64,000 nucleotides of DNA from Eonycteris spelaea (taxonomy: Eukaryota; Chordata; Mammalia; Chiroptera; Pteropodidae), in the NCBI GenBank assembly GCA_003508835.1, contig PUFA01000315.1:1302001-1366000 (forward strand). Reading direction: 5' to 3'. Under the pieces are notes generated by a model, which did not search any database, had not been told where the DNA came from, and was given only the letters and a program-made list of their open reading frames with translations. The stretch's first letter is position 1, and each line of letters begins with the position of its first letter. Position numbers and translations under genes: made by a program. Shown here piece by piece: positions 37,283-49,880 of the stretch.

Positions 37283-39119
37283 GAGCTTAGAGAAATTCTA
37301 GATATAGTTGATTAAGGAAATGTCACCAATAATGTAATTTTCTTCTAGTTGTCTGACCTGTCATTCTTGATGTTGATTATGGTGACTGCAAGCACAACAT
37401 TTAAATAATATCTAAACAACAAAAAATAATCATCTCTTTCTAATAGAGTCATATTCACCCTTACCTTACATTTCATTAGCCAGAGCTGGTTTGCTGAACC
37501 AATCCCTGGAAGAGAAATAAAATTATCATGAGCAATTTACATGGTATACACTCATTTGTATGGGAAAGATGTTAGGAATTAACTACAATGTCAATAATGC
37601 TGAATATACAAACAAATAAACAAACAAGCAAGTAGGGGAAAAATACAAAATGGTCTATTGAGGTAGTAAATCTCTCTATTGCATCTTGCAAAATTTACAC
37701 ATTTTAGCCACATCATTCTTGTTTCATTTCTTGATTACTCTTGAAAATAATTTAGTTGTCTGAGGAATGTTAAAAATTATATTTTCTAGGTTTAATATGC
37801 TAATTTCTCTTTCCACAATTTATTGTACTTATTTCTCTGAAAAACTGCTCCAAAGACTTTGATTTTTCAGAATATTGTAAAACATAATTTTTTTTCCCTT
37901 CGGCTTCAGTGGCTAGAATGGATTCTGGAAGTACAGTATAAGTGGAAAATATATACAAATAAAGGAAAGGTAGGGGTGAAAAAGTAAAATTAATAAAATT
38001 GTTGAATACTAAATTTATGAGCATGATCATAAATCCAGGAATATATGAATATCAATAAATACGTTAATAAATATTTTAAGTAAACTATCCTGGAATTTTT
38101 TCTTTAATATAGCAGACTTTATTTCATTTGTAATATTCTATTATGCATATCATATGTGCCATTAATGTCTTCAGTAATGTCTAATTGGGGCTTCATCATT
38201 GTCCTTTGCTCTAGATAACATCCTGTACCCATCAGTTTCTTTTGTAACATGTGGGATTATTTTTCCTCAGTAACCTTTCATTGACTGCCAGAAATGCCTA
38301 TTTTCTTGATCGTCTCTTCCTTATTTAGTTAGCTATTCCTTTAAAACATAAGTCTGTTCAGATGTAATGATAAGCAGGCAGATGGCTCTAGAGTGATTTT
38401 TTTTTTTTTATAAGGGAGTAGCTTCCTCTGAAGATGTGGTTCTCCAACCATCATGGCTCAAGGTCTAATGAATGGTTTGTGAGCTTGTACAGGATGCTTT
38501 TCAGTCCCATGAAGCAGAAAAAAAAAGTCGAATATAAAATACTGATATTTAAGAATAAAGAACCTGCATTTCTATGTGAATGTTGCATTTCCTGACAGCA
38601 GGGGTACATAAACCACATATATAGGTAAGAAATTGAGTGTATGTGAAAGAATAGAGTAAAATAGTGTTGTTAATAACTACTCAGTTCACTTATGAGAAAA
38701 TTGAAATTATAAAATCATTTATTTTGTTACAGAGTTAATGAAATTTCGTTTGATCTTATTGAGAACTTTTACTCATGGCATATAAAATCTATAGTCCATT
38801 GTATGTATGAAGACTGTAATTTCTTTTATTAGGGAATATTGTGAATTTGCATGATGAAGTGAATGATTAGTGGATATATTGCTGGAAGTTGTTGAAGGTC
38901 AATACCTAGTTATATTTGAGTTATTTAGCATTTGTTATTATTTTTCAAGATATATAGAGAGTCAAGTCAGGAGAACAGGTAAGGCAATAATGAATATTGA
39001 AAGATGTCAATATGTTGGAATCTTTGAGGAAATGAAAATATGTCTTGTGATTCATATTTGTTTAAAAGTTTAATGCAAGGACTAAAATTCACCTTGTTTG
39101 AAAGGTAACGTGTAATGTA
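37283..39119. other. AT-rich DNA with minor repeat scraps, no gene
   Basis: A short piece at about 37440-37545 (CATTAGCCAGAGCTGG, AAAATTATCATGAGC) resembles the repeat at 48540-49095. A stretch at about 38160-38340 is possibly a worn L2. Neither is secure. A T-run lies at 38398-38410. No supported gene. Confidence 0.4.
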
Positions 39120-39326
39120 TGTTAGAGCTGGGAGGAGTAGGAAATGGGAGAGTTGCTGCTTAATGGTTAAGAGTTTCCTCTATGTGTAATAAAAAGGTTT
39201 TGGAAATAGATAGTGATAACTAACTGTATAATGTTGTGAATGTAATTAATGCCATCGAATTGTATACCTAAAAAATATTTTTAATATATTTTTATGTTAT
39301 ACATACTTTACAAAATAAAAAATAGA
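39120..39326 (+). mobile_element. L1M-type LINE 3' end
   Basis: GGGAGGAGTAGGAAATGGGAGAG, then TGCTTAATGGTTAAGAGTTTCC, GGTTTTGGAAATAGATAGTG, TGTGAATGTAATTAATGCCA, GAATTGTATACCTAAAAAAT, and a final ACAAAATAAAAAATA tail. This is the ordered 3' end of an old mammalian L1 (L1M group) on the plus strand. Only the last 200 bp remains. Confidence 0.75.
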
Positions 39327-42300
39327 CAAGCATACCAAATGTGAAAACAGTTTTATGAACATACATGAAATAAGTACTTCTAAATCATAGCATAAATCCA
39401 ATAAAAAATAATAGTAAGATGAATCATGTACTTTCCCCATTCTTCTCTGCTGAAGATGCTAGGCAGAGTTCGCAGGCAAAGATTATGTGCTAATGAAGTA
39501 ATCCTGTGTCTGTCTCTCTTTCTGTCTCTCAGTCTCTCTCCACAGTAAATTTAAAATATATTTTAATATCTGGTATATACATTTCATCATACTTTTTAAT
39601 AATAAGCTAAATATTTTTAAAATGATTTTTGGGTTGCTAAATCCCTTTTGTTTCCTCAGGCAGACTTCCTCCTAACCCATTAGCAAAACTCATGCTGAAG
39701 GTTAGGGTTACTTTGCCATTCTTGCTTATTTCAGTATTTTAACCTTTTTTTTATTTAAATAATTCTGTGCTTTAAGTTTTCCTCAGTACACAATGCTTCA
39801 AAATTATTTACAATGTTTGCTTGCCTAGGGATATAAAATTGTTTTTGTTCTTTGGAAAAACTCATTTTAATGGATAAAGCATCATGAACACTTAAATGAA
39901 ATAATGATGCATTTTTTGTGCTAAAAGAAACATTTAAAAAGTTATAATGTAAAACACACTAATGGTACTTTTAAACATATTTTTTTAAATCTCAGTTGAA
40001 GTACATTACATATTTGCCTATTATAAGAAAAATCAAAAGAAGAGAAATGGATTATAGACTGAAGTGTATATCTGATACCATTAAAAAACTTCTAATATTT
40101 ATGAAGAAATGATCTAGATCTTTTGTCCTTAATGATCAATAGATTTATAGAATCACATAGATGTAGTTATGGATCTACACTGTTTATAGTATAAACAAAT
40201 AATTACTAACTTTAAAAAAAACATATACATTGATTGACATAAGAAATATGGTATCCATAAGGTAGTGTGCCATCCTCTCAAGGTTTGAGCTGACCATCGC
40301 TTTATAATATTAATTATTTTGAAAGACAAAGCATCTTCCATTTCAAAATATTCATATATTGAATAATACTCCAACTATGAGATTTCTCACTCAGTTGTCT
40401 TCTAGATGACTTTTTTCAAATAACATTCACCTAAAATTTGTCACAATAAAATGAAATGAACTCAGAATTAGCAGGTTGGTATTCAAGTTTTAGTCTTATG
40501 CTTTAATCATTATGTGGCCACTGGAAATGCATGCAGTCTCTAAGTTACTTCATCTATTAAATATGTACACTAATGACGTAGCTGAAGTTGCTAAAGGTAT
40601 TTAATAAGAAAATGTATTTGGAAGCTGTTGGTAAGCAATAACATTTTAAGAAGTTAGAGTAATTTAAAAAGTTTGGTCATATCATTGGGGCATGGTTTAG
40701 AACAGTATAATATTATTAAATTCTAGAAATAGGTGACTTAAGTTTTAGTATATTTCAATATGTGATATCATTAGATATATTTAATGAGACTTCCAGAAAC
40801 CTAAAATCTTTAGCTTTTCGTATATCCCTTTAGATTTAAAGTCTTACCCTTCCATATGACTTCTATAACAAGAACTGAATATGTACAAGTGGCTCCTTAG
40901 AATTTTTCTAGATTTTGTTTCTTCTCTTATATTCTGTGTAACCTTGGAATATATCCTATAGAATAAAACCCATGGCTATATGTAAAAACAAACATTGTAA
41001 TGTTAAAATAAATAATTGGGCAGTTACCCATTAGATGGCATGGTTTTTCTTTTTCTTGGAAATATCTATAGAAGTAAAAATATCCCAGATTTTTACAGAA
41101 TAATTTTACTAAAAGAATAATTAATACCTAGCTACTTATAAAAATATATTTTTAAAATTATTATAAATAAGACAATGTATTCATTTTTCTAATTAACATA
41201 AATTTTAAGAAGTATGAAATTTCATAAGCAATAGTCTATTGGAGGACCTTGAGTAAAAATTTGTTCAGCCAATGATAAATGTAGCATTGAGTTAAGAATG
41301 TCTTAGTAGAAAAAATGTGATGCCATTAAAAAATAAATAAACCTACCATGAATTTGTGAAGAATGAATGTTGGCAGGACTATTGTGCACTTGGTGTATTT
41401 TTGGACCCAGAATTTGACTATCATAGTACTATGTATTTTGTAAAAACATCAAAGAAAGCCTGATTATGTAAGATGTTTACTATTACCTTTCTAGTCATGC
41501 ATTGTGTTATACATGCCTTGTATTTTACTCAGTTACAAGTCTTGTATAATGATAATATTAATAATTTAATAAACTACTCTTTACTGAGTTTAAGTGAATT
41601 GACAATAACTAGTTTAGATATAAGACTTACAACTGCTTTTTAGTAAGATATTTTAACTCAGAGAAGAAATTCTAATAATTAAAATTTTTAATGAAATTGT
41701 GTCCCACTAGGTGAAATGTTACTGAAATCATGCCAGAGAAACAGCTTTTAGCAATCCTTTAGTAAGCCATTCCTTAAATTAACAAATATTTACCAGATGT
41801 TACCTTTGTGAAATAATGAAATAGTCTTCTCATACCTAATCTTCAGTTAAGATGCATTGGTTAGTAGTGTTATTCTTAAAAGTAGCCATCTTCTGAAACC
41901 AAACATCTTTTCGGAAACATGTCCAATTTTACTGTGGGCAGTTTAGAGAGATATCACTCCTGTGTTTTCTTTTGTATGTACTTCTGTAATCATACATGTT
42001 AAACCAGATCACGTAAACAAGCATATAAAAATAGATTCTGTCAAATCTTTGAAAATAATTTATTGAAAAAATATAACTATTTTGTATACCAAAAGACCCC
42101 ACAGTAATTTGTTTAAGTAAGATACATTTAATAAATATAACCTTATAAGCTCTGTGTCAGCACTTTTGAAGAGTGCGATTTTAACAAAGTGATGTTTGCG
42201 TTCTATTTAGTATATACATATTCATGTCAAAGGACAAGAAAAGAAACATTCACTCAGATCTTTCAACTTGCTCAGCTCAAAATCCCCAAAAGCTTTTCCT

Positions 42301-43101
42301 ATCTCTTTTTACCACAATTACCTCTACTTATAATAAACTAGAAAAAAAAAAAAAAACTACCAATAGTAGAATAAGCTAATGCACTATGGGATTCATGTTC
42401 CTTTTGTTATGAGCTAATTGCTATGGGATACAAAAGAATATACAAAAAGATATATTTTAAATGTTACTATTTAAGTTACAGAATTAGGTTGCATTTACTT
42501 TTACATTTTCATTTATGAAATATCTTCTCCATTTAGACAAATTAATTTACAAAAGTGAAAATACAGATAAACACATATGTAAATGTATAATCACAAAGTT
42601 ATACTTCTGTGTGAAATATTTACTGTTTCTAAAATTAAATTCCACTAATCTGATTTAAATATAATTGATATAAGCTTTACTTTTCATCTGACTGTGCTAT
42701 TTTGAAATAGCATTTATTCTTGTCTCTTAGTATATATGAGTAAGAGGATAGAACATAATTAAAGAAAAATCTGCATAGTTATATTTTATTAGTGATTTTA
42801 TATTGGATTTATGTTTATTTTTATTTTTCAATACACATTTTTTTCTGTATATCTCTCTAAGAACTGTGAGAGCACAGTTACCCCCACACTCTTGGAAATA
42901 ACAGTTGAAGGAAATAGAACTGAATACAACACAGATAAACAATCCATACTTTCTAATGAGAGAAACAATACATGATATTTAAACTTTCATTATCAAAAAA
43001 CATGCAGGTAAACTGGCATAAATGAAAGATAGTTTGTGAAGGTATATGTTATATGTTACTTCCCCTAAAAAGGCAATTGAACTATATAACCTACTAAAGG
43101 T
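39327..43101. other. AT-rich unique DNA, no gene
   Basis: No gene or clear repeat recognised. The frames at 40153-40374 and 42727-42942 are short and unlike known proteins. Confidence 0.5.
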
Positions 43102-43138
43102 TTTATATTCAATTAAGTATATCTTAATTGAATATAAA
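43102..43138. repeat. 16-bp-arm perfect inverted repeat
   Basis: TTTATATTCAATTAAG and its exact reverse complement CTTAATTGAATATAAA are separated by TATAT. The arms have no mismatch. The site could extrude as a cruciform, or an RNA copy could fold into a hairpin. Confidence 0.9.
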
Positions 43139-44319
43139 TATATTTTAGAAATCTATTTTATGAGACAAAGCTGAGAAGTAACAGTTGTTCAACAATACAT
43201 GTCTTCATACCCATTAACTGTCTGTGTGTGCACGTGAATGTTTAAATCCAGGGCACAGCAGTTAATAGCAGCAAGACTTCACACACACTGATCCAGCGCT
43301 TAATTTTTATTAGAAAACCCTAACTGTCTTCTTCATGGTGTGACTTTGTCTGCCTTAGGACTAGCACCATGTGTTGAATTCATTACAGTCTTTCATAGGA
43401 TCCCAGGAGAGTTTATTCACAGATGTAGATTTACTGCCAACCACCCATAACTGTCTGTTTGGCCTTCACTGTGAGCACAAAGATATGAAATTATCCAGTG
43501 GAAATAATTCATAGCAGCGTATTAAAAATAATAAGCATTACTCTTAGTCAGTGATGCTGGAAGTATATAGTTTTTGACACTTGACTCTGGTTTTGTGGCA
43601 GCCCCCAGGATTTATGTGTAATATCATGTGTCCTTTCAATGTCTCACAGTAGAGCCTGAGTTTTTGCAGCTTCAAAGAAAGCTAAAGGATGCTGGTACCA
43701 CAGATCTGTCTTCCTATTGATTTTCCCATAAAAGTATTTAATTATTCAGTGAAGGATCCATTTAACAATCCATCTATTTTTAACCAATTAAGTTCACATT
43801 AAAGATTTACCAATATCATTCTAATAATAGCATGTTTCATGGCATTTACCCAGCAAGTACACAGACAGTACTGAGATTCTATGTTGTATTGTGGATGTAA
43901 AAATTCTAAATAAGTATGCTTTCAGACAAATAATAAAAAATTACCTTATAAAATGACATTTAATTATTAAAGTATTATAAAACTATATTCCTTTTTGATA
44001 TCCATAAAAATATTAATAAATGGCAAGATCCCTATAGAAGAAATCTTCAGATGTGATATTACAAGTCTTTTAAAAAGTGTGATCATGTGAGATTAAAGGA
44101 AGAAGTGCAATAATAATTTACTGTGAAATCAGAACACATATTATTTTCTGCTTATCTGCCAAACATGTTTAATGAAATGTGGTGTTCTTATTTCTTCACA
44201 TTATTATATTCCTTTTATTGCTAAAGAAAAATCTAAAATTAAAATAATTTATTAGAATAAGCATTCTCAACTATTTTTTAAAGGGTCATAGAATTTATGA
44301 GTTTGAGGGTCTTTAAAAA
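43139..44319. other. unique DNA, no gene
   Basis: The section at about 43190-43720 is richer in GC and shows no repeat that I recognise, so it may be single-copy conserved sequence. No coding frame is supported. Confidence 0.4.
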
Positions 44320-44440
44320 CCATATCTTACATATACTTTATTTTATAAATGAACAAATGTTCATAATGGCTTGTCCAAGGTAACCTAATGTTAACATAAG
44401 ACAGCTATATCGCAGATCTTTGTGCCTCAGTCCAAGATTT
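44320..44440 (+). mobile_element. MIR SINE fragment
   Basis: TTTATTTTATAAATGAACAAATG, then GGCTTGTCCAAGGTAACC, ATAAGACAGCTATATCGCAGA and TCTTTGTGCCTCAGTCCAAG. These follow the plus-orientation MIR blocks TTTTACAGATGAGGAAACTG, ACTTGCCCAAGGTCACAC, AGCTAGTAAGTGGCAGAG and onward. Confidence 0.55.
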
Positions 44441-44708
44441 TTTTTACTTATATTGTATTTTAAAAGCCCAAACTCATAATTCTGTTTGTTTTGTTGCACT
44501 CACGTGCTGTTTTCTTTGGCGCCTAATTTCATATAAGCAAGATATGCTACAATTGGCTCCTCTATATTCCTAGGAAGAAAACTCAACTTTAATTAGCTAA
44601 TATTGATTTTAGTGGGTTTATGCCTGAGTTCTGACATATATTTAATTTTAAATCTGCCTAAAAAACAATAGTTTTCATCTATGTCTAAAAGTTGTTTTTC
44701 CTTTTTCC

Positions 44709-44724
44709 TTTTTTTTTTTTTTTT
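44709..44724 (+). repeat. T16 run
   Basis: Uninterrupted T tract of 16, preceded by CTTTTTCC. It could be a retroposon tail complement, but no body is recognised. Confidence 0.85.
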
Positions 44725-45244
44725 ACTTTCATGTAACTAGTGTTTCCCTCTAGAAAAATTATTTTTCTATAGTACTTTATCTTCTCGGACTCCTCACTTT
44801 GCTACATATGAGGTCAGCTTGGAGTCAATGGACACCAACATGAAAAATATATTAAAACAAAACAAATAAATCTCTCTGGTGTTCGTTGCTATAAGAACAG
44901 AATCAATGATGCAACTAACTTTATCTTTATTGTTATGCACTGGATTTACTAAAGTAACATTCTGTTGTAAATTGCAAATGATATGAGTATTTCAGTGTAA
45001 AATAGATACTACCACAAACAATTATTTCACAGATCCTCTTACTTGTCCATGTTTAACTTCTTTTATCAGTTTGCTCTTTACCATTTCAGAACTAACTTTT
45101 TTGATAATGCATGTTTCCTCTTTATTCATTACTATTGCTATATAGAATATATTCTTACATAAATTGATCAGTATATATGCATATATATAATTATATAGTT
45201 TTGAAATATATGTTTAATAATGTAACAGCATATGGTTGATATTA

Positions 45245-45710
45245 TCTAAGGTTGGATTTCCTAGAAACAGATTCTGATAGGAGAATTCAAGTGCATATGA
45301 TTTATTGAAGAAAATTGTCAGAATAGGATGGCCATATTTAACAAAAATATGATATGCCTAGTGAAATATTCAGGGAATAGTTTGAAATATGGGGCATATT
45401 TATTACAAAGTAATATCATTCTTTTTCTGAAATTTATATTTATCTGAGGGTTTGTTTGTTTGTTTGTTTGCTTTTTCCTGATGACTGTACTCAACAGAGA
45501 AGGAGTAAAGAAAGAAAGGAAAAAGCAAGGAGCTAAGCAAAAGTGTGTCCGTTGGACTTACCTTCAGCTTGATTCTTTGGGAAGTGTGAATTACACCAGG
45601 AAGTCAATTTCACATTGGGGCTGACCTTTTTGCCAGTGTCACTTAACCATTGGCTTCAATTTGTATGGGGCTGGGGTGGGACTGGTATGAAATAACCTTC
45701 TGGGGGGGGC
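45245..45710 (+). mobile_element. possible old interspersed repeat
   Basis: Phrases such as GGATTTCCTAGAAACAGATTCTGA, GATTTATTGAAGAAAATTGTCAG, GAAGTGTGAATTACACCAGGAAGTCAATTTCACATTGGGGCTGACC (45579-45624) and GTATGGGGCTGGGGTGGGAC look like a mammalian medium-reiteration repeat I have seen but cannot name. It includes a (TTTG)5 run at about 45451-45470. Confidence 0.35.
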
Positions 45711-48243
45711 ATTACCCATTTAATATTTTTACTAATAATTGAGACAATTGCATCTTCTGCTTATTATTCTCCCAAAAGTTAGATTGCGTGATTTGTTGAA
45801 TAGTGAGATAACTAGTTTATTATCTGTCCCCAACAATTATACTTTCTATAAATCAGTTGTAATTTGTATAAACAGTATGTAAGAGTTTTAACTGGAGTAA
45901 CCAATTACGTTATAATATCTGTTGAGTTACTATATTATTATTGATGGAGAAGTTTCATTTTTGTACTTCTATGTCACTGTTAATGTCAAAGATATTATAG
46001 CTCTTGCCAAAATAATACATATATGCCAAGCAACATCTGCCTGGTCAGAGAACAAAGGAATTGGTTTTGAAGCAGCTGAAAGCAGGTCAAGGAATATTTC
46101 CAAGAAAGGCAAGACTGGGTTTAAAAAAGGGGTGGGAGGAACCAAATGAATTATGTGTTTGGAAAAAAATTAATTTCAAATAATGGAAAAAACAGGAAAC
46201 AGAATCAATTTCAAGCTAGGATTGATGCCTCAGGTTTATAGAATCAAGTTTAGAACATGGTGGAGAAAAGGTATAGAGATGAGGACAAGTTAGAGATACA
46301 AGGCACACGTTCAGAGTGATTGTGGGGAAATGTAGATGTGTCTGGTACTTGCCTGAACTGGATTTCTGTAGTTTGTTCTGAAGGACCAAAGGTTCAGGAA
46401 TGCCACATCACCCACATATAAATTGTTATAAAAATGCTTACTATTTCAGGAAATGCTTCTTGAAATAGTATACTTCCCATCAAAATTAAAACTTATATCC
46501 TCTAAATAAATCAATTAACCAATCTTAAATAGTTTGACAACATAAGGTTATTATAAAGTTAACTATGTTTTCTTGTGGGAAATTAAAATACAAAAATGTG
46601 CAAGAAATTTACCTTTAGTTAATCACTCCAAGAAACAATTGTTAACCCCTTTTTATTCTTTCTGTTTTCTCACAGTGCATACATTTTTACATAATTGTAA
46701 TCAAATGGCTTTATAAAATTAAATATTCTGATTAAAATATCTGTTATGATTATAAATAAATATTTGTTTTTTGCAAGTAATTTTTAAAATGTAGAAACAA
46801 ACAAAGTGAAGAAATATCACTCGGAACCTCAAAACCTAGAAAAACAATTGTTATTTTGATATTTTAGGTTGTTTATTATTATTTAACATTTAAAAAGTGA
46901 TATTTTTATCACTAATAATTCATTGTAAACACTATTAATATAAATTATTATGAATTTTTATATTTAAATACTAAATATTAATATTATGATCTCTTCATGT
47001 GTAAAGGAGGGAACTATATTATAAATGAATTCTGTTATAATAAGTCCCAATTTAAAATCTAGTTATCACTATAAGATATAGAATTAAGCAGCACATTAAT
47101 GATTTAAGGGGTCATTAACATACCAAGGGAACCTAAGAGATTTGTGAAAGAAATAATAAAGCTCGAGAAAGCCATTTTCTGTAACATGAAGAGAAGAGGA
47201 AGAAAGGATGCAGTTGAGTCACCTATGCTGTGTCCCACCTTTGTTTCTGGTTATAAAATCTGTATAAGATGATTATAAAATCCAAATGAAATCCTGAGTT
47301 TGATATCCCCATTAATTAATAACCACCACTTATACTAAAAATATTAGAAAACCAGAATATACTTTCAATTTCATAATTTTATCTAATCTGATAACAGATA
47401 ATTCTGAATACAGAGTTAGAATCACAGAAACATATATTTAATGTTCCTCCAGATGGAAAAAGCACTGATCAAGATATAATAATTCAAAGAATTAATACTT
47501 ACCAAAACTAAGCGTTTATCCTTCTAAAATTAAATAATGTGAGAAGTTACCCCCAGAAAAGTGACTCAAACACACATAAATAATCAACAACTATGCACTA
47601 CATTCTATAATATTTTAAAAGTCAGTTTTCCACTTGAAAGAAACTTTTAATTTAAGAACTAAAAAGAGCCTAGAGATCATATTTTTGGTTCAGTGGCTTT
47701 TAAAATATCCTCAATAGAACATGGATTTCACAAAGGAGACATCAGAGAATTATGTTCTTATTCACCAGATAGCTCTAGTTCTTCTACTCCCACTTGAACC
47801 AAAGCATATCTATTTTGTATTCCATATACACTTGACTTTTGTGTTGGATTTTATTTGGAAAAAAAGAGAAGTTTTAGTTGCTTTAAAAAAGAGGTGAAAA
47901 TTTCAGATTAATTTGGTTCTATTTATGCCACATGTGTAAAATTTATAGTCTTTCCAGTCAAATACACACACTGGTTAATTCAAAACCAAGAGCAAGTCTA
48001 AAACTGTTAAGTCCTTTGAACTGCACACTGTCATTGTCTTTATGGGTTTGAAGACCTAAGTATATTATTATAAGTGCTAGGATATATATTCTTTCTACTA
48101 TAGCATAATAGTGTATACTGGACATACAGCCTAGTTTGGGGTACAGAGAATATGAACAGTTCAACTGTTATAAAAGTTGATATTTTTAAAGTTTTTAAGT
48201 TAAATATTAATCATCAAAATTTACTTCTGTGTTCGGGGAAACT
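45711..48243. other. AT-rich unique DNA, no gene
   Basis: No gene or named repeat. A small hairpin (TACTATTTCA at 46439-46448 and TGAAATAGTA at 46461-46470) is present. The frame at 45922-46149 has no recognisable similarity. Confidence 0.5.
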
Positions 48244-48324
48244 AATTAATTAATTAATTTAATGGAAATTAATCTAAACAAATTAAATTAATTAATTAAT
48301 TTAATGGGGAAATTAATCTAAACA
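48244..48324 (+). repeat. AT-rich tandem duplication
   Basis: Two direct copies with a period of about 44 bp, each made of an (ATTA)n block, then TTTAATGG, then GAAATTAATCTAAACAA. They differ by a GG insertion in the second copy, so the duplication looks recent compared with the surroundings. Confidence 0.85.
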
Positions 48325-48539
48325 ATTCTTTTTAAAGCTTAAAAATGTTTCAGTTATATTTCTGAAAAAGAATATGTCAATACTGTCATTTAAATCATAC
48401 AATCACTCAGCAGCCTAAAAATAAAAGTTCTTGTTGACTGACCTACTCTGCTGAATCTCTGTACATTCATCTGCTTTATGAGGGAAGGATAAAATGACTT
48501 TAAATCATCCTCCAGTCAGTCTTATTGAGAATATTTTAC

Positions 48540-49095
48540 ACTGAAAATGACAGGAAATGCTCATTTATACTGGCTTAATCAATGAAAAAATTTATTGCCC
48601 ATATAATAAAAATTACAAAGATATGGTAGTTTCTGAGGTTCGTTGACTCAGCAGCTAAAGTACATCACTAATGACTTAAGTTCATCTGTCATGGTTGGCA
48701 AAATTTGGGACTAGTAATAAGATCTCTGAAGAAGTTCTGTGTATCATGTCTGACCCCAAAATCTCCATAGATAGAAGGAAAAATAGATGTTCGTATGACT
48801 TTCTCATGGAAGATAAGGATATTTTTGTAGATGCAATTGAGCTGATTTGGTGTCAGGTCTTACAGATTAGAGTTGGCCCATGTGAATACTCATGCTAATC
48901 AACAGCAAGGGAGATGAACTGAACCAACTATGCCTACTATTGGGGCTGAATGTAGGTTGCCTTTACCATGAGACACATACTTATGCGCATAGCACATGAG
49001 GGTGGACACCTGGATAAAATTGGGAAGCTGTGACTAAAGAGAGAAAAGGAATGGATGATGATTAGGCAAATATCTGTGCCCACTACACAATGCTT
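48540..49095 (+). mobile_element. old interspersed repeat, family unnamed
   Basis: Ordered phrases that I recognise as repetitive in mammals: CTGGCTTAATCAATGAAAAAATTTATTGCCC, then GAGTTGGCCCATGTGAATACTCATGCTAATCAACAGCAAGGGAGATG (48871-48917), ATTGGGGCTGAATG, GGTGGACACCTGGATAAAATTGGGA and GAGAAAAGGAATGGATGATG. The frame at 48695-48898 lies inside and is not a gene. I cannot name the family. Confidence 0.45.
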
Positions 49096-49639
49096 ACAAC
49101 ATATGGCTATATTTATAATCAGCAGTTATGAATGGCAATGAGATCAGACAAAGCAAAACGAATCTGAATTTGAATAAAGTTCTTAAAATATCATTCTAGG
49201 CTTTCCTACCCAAGCTTCTCTAACCATTTAAACCTTTGTTAGAATCAGCTTAAAAATAACGGAACAGATTTGAATTGGTAATACAAATCTGAAAGCTTTC
49301 AATGAGTTAAATATTGAGGCATCATGATGCTTAATGATGCATTGATTAGAGAGAAAATTAATTGCTAAATCCAAGTAACCAAATGACCGCAGGAAATTGG
49401 CACAGAAAATGACCGAAGCTGTCGCCAAACGACAGTCACTGTGTGGACTTGAAGGCTTGAGCCAGCTCTTATGTTACCACTATTTAAGTCGTTCCAGCAG
49501 GGAACCCTTAACACAGAATGACATGTCAGGGTAACCAAAAGTGTCGTCCTGAAAATCAAATTATTGTTGCCATGGTCACCATACAAAATAATTCCACTGA
49601 ACAGATCAAATGAGAGCAACTAAAATTTAAATCAGAAAA
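49096..49639. other. unique DNA, no gene
   Basis: No repeat recognised. Overlapping minus-strand frames at 49228-49428, 49365-49619 and 49556-49774 are short and unlike known proteins; the last runs into a MIR. Confidence 0.5.
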
Positions 49640-49880
49640 TTGTAAACAGAGGCAGAAAACATTTACTGAATCCTTACTATGTGGTGCCAGGTAATATACT
49701 AAGTGAACTAAATGTCTGCAAAAAATATAGAAGCCAGGCATCATCCTCATTTTATAGATGAGAAAATGAGTCATGGAAGGGACAGGACAGCCATGTGGTT
49801 AGTAAGTAGCAGAACTGGTGTTCCCACTCAGGCACCAGAGCTCACAACTCTGAAATATTATGCCATCCTGCCTCTAACAG
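49640..49880 (+). mobile_element. MIR SINE, nearly full length
   Basis: AACATTTACTGAATCCTTACTATGTGGTGCCAGG at 49659 onward, then CATCCTCATTTTATAGATGAG, AAAATGAG, GCCATGTGGTTAGTAAGTAGCAGAACTGG, and TGCCATCCTGCCTCTAACA at the end. This is the full MIR order in plus orientation and the best-preserved MIR of the window. The frame at 49712-49906 is read from it. Confidence 0.85.
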
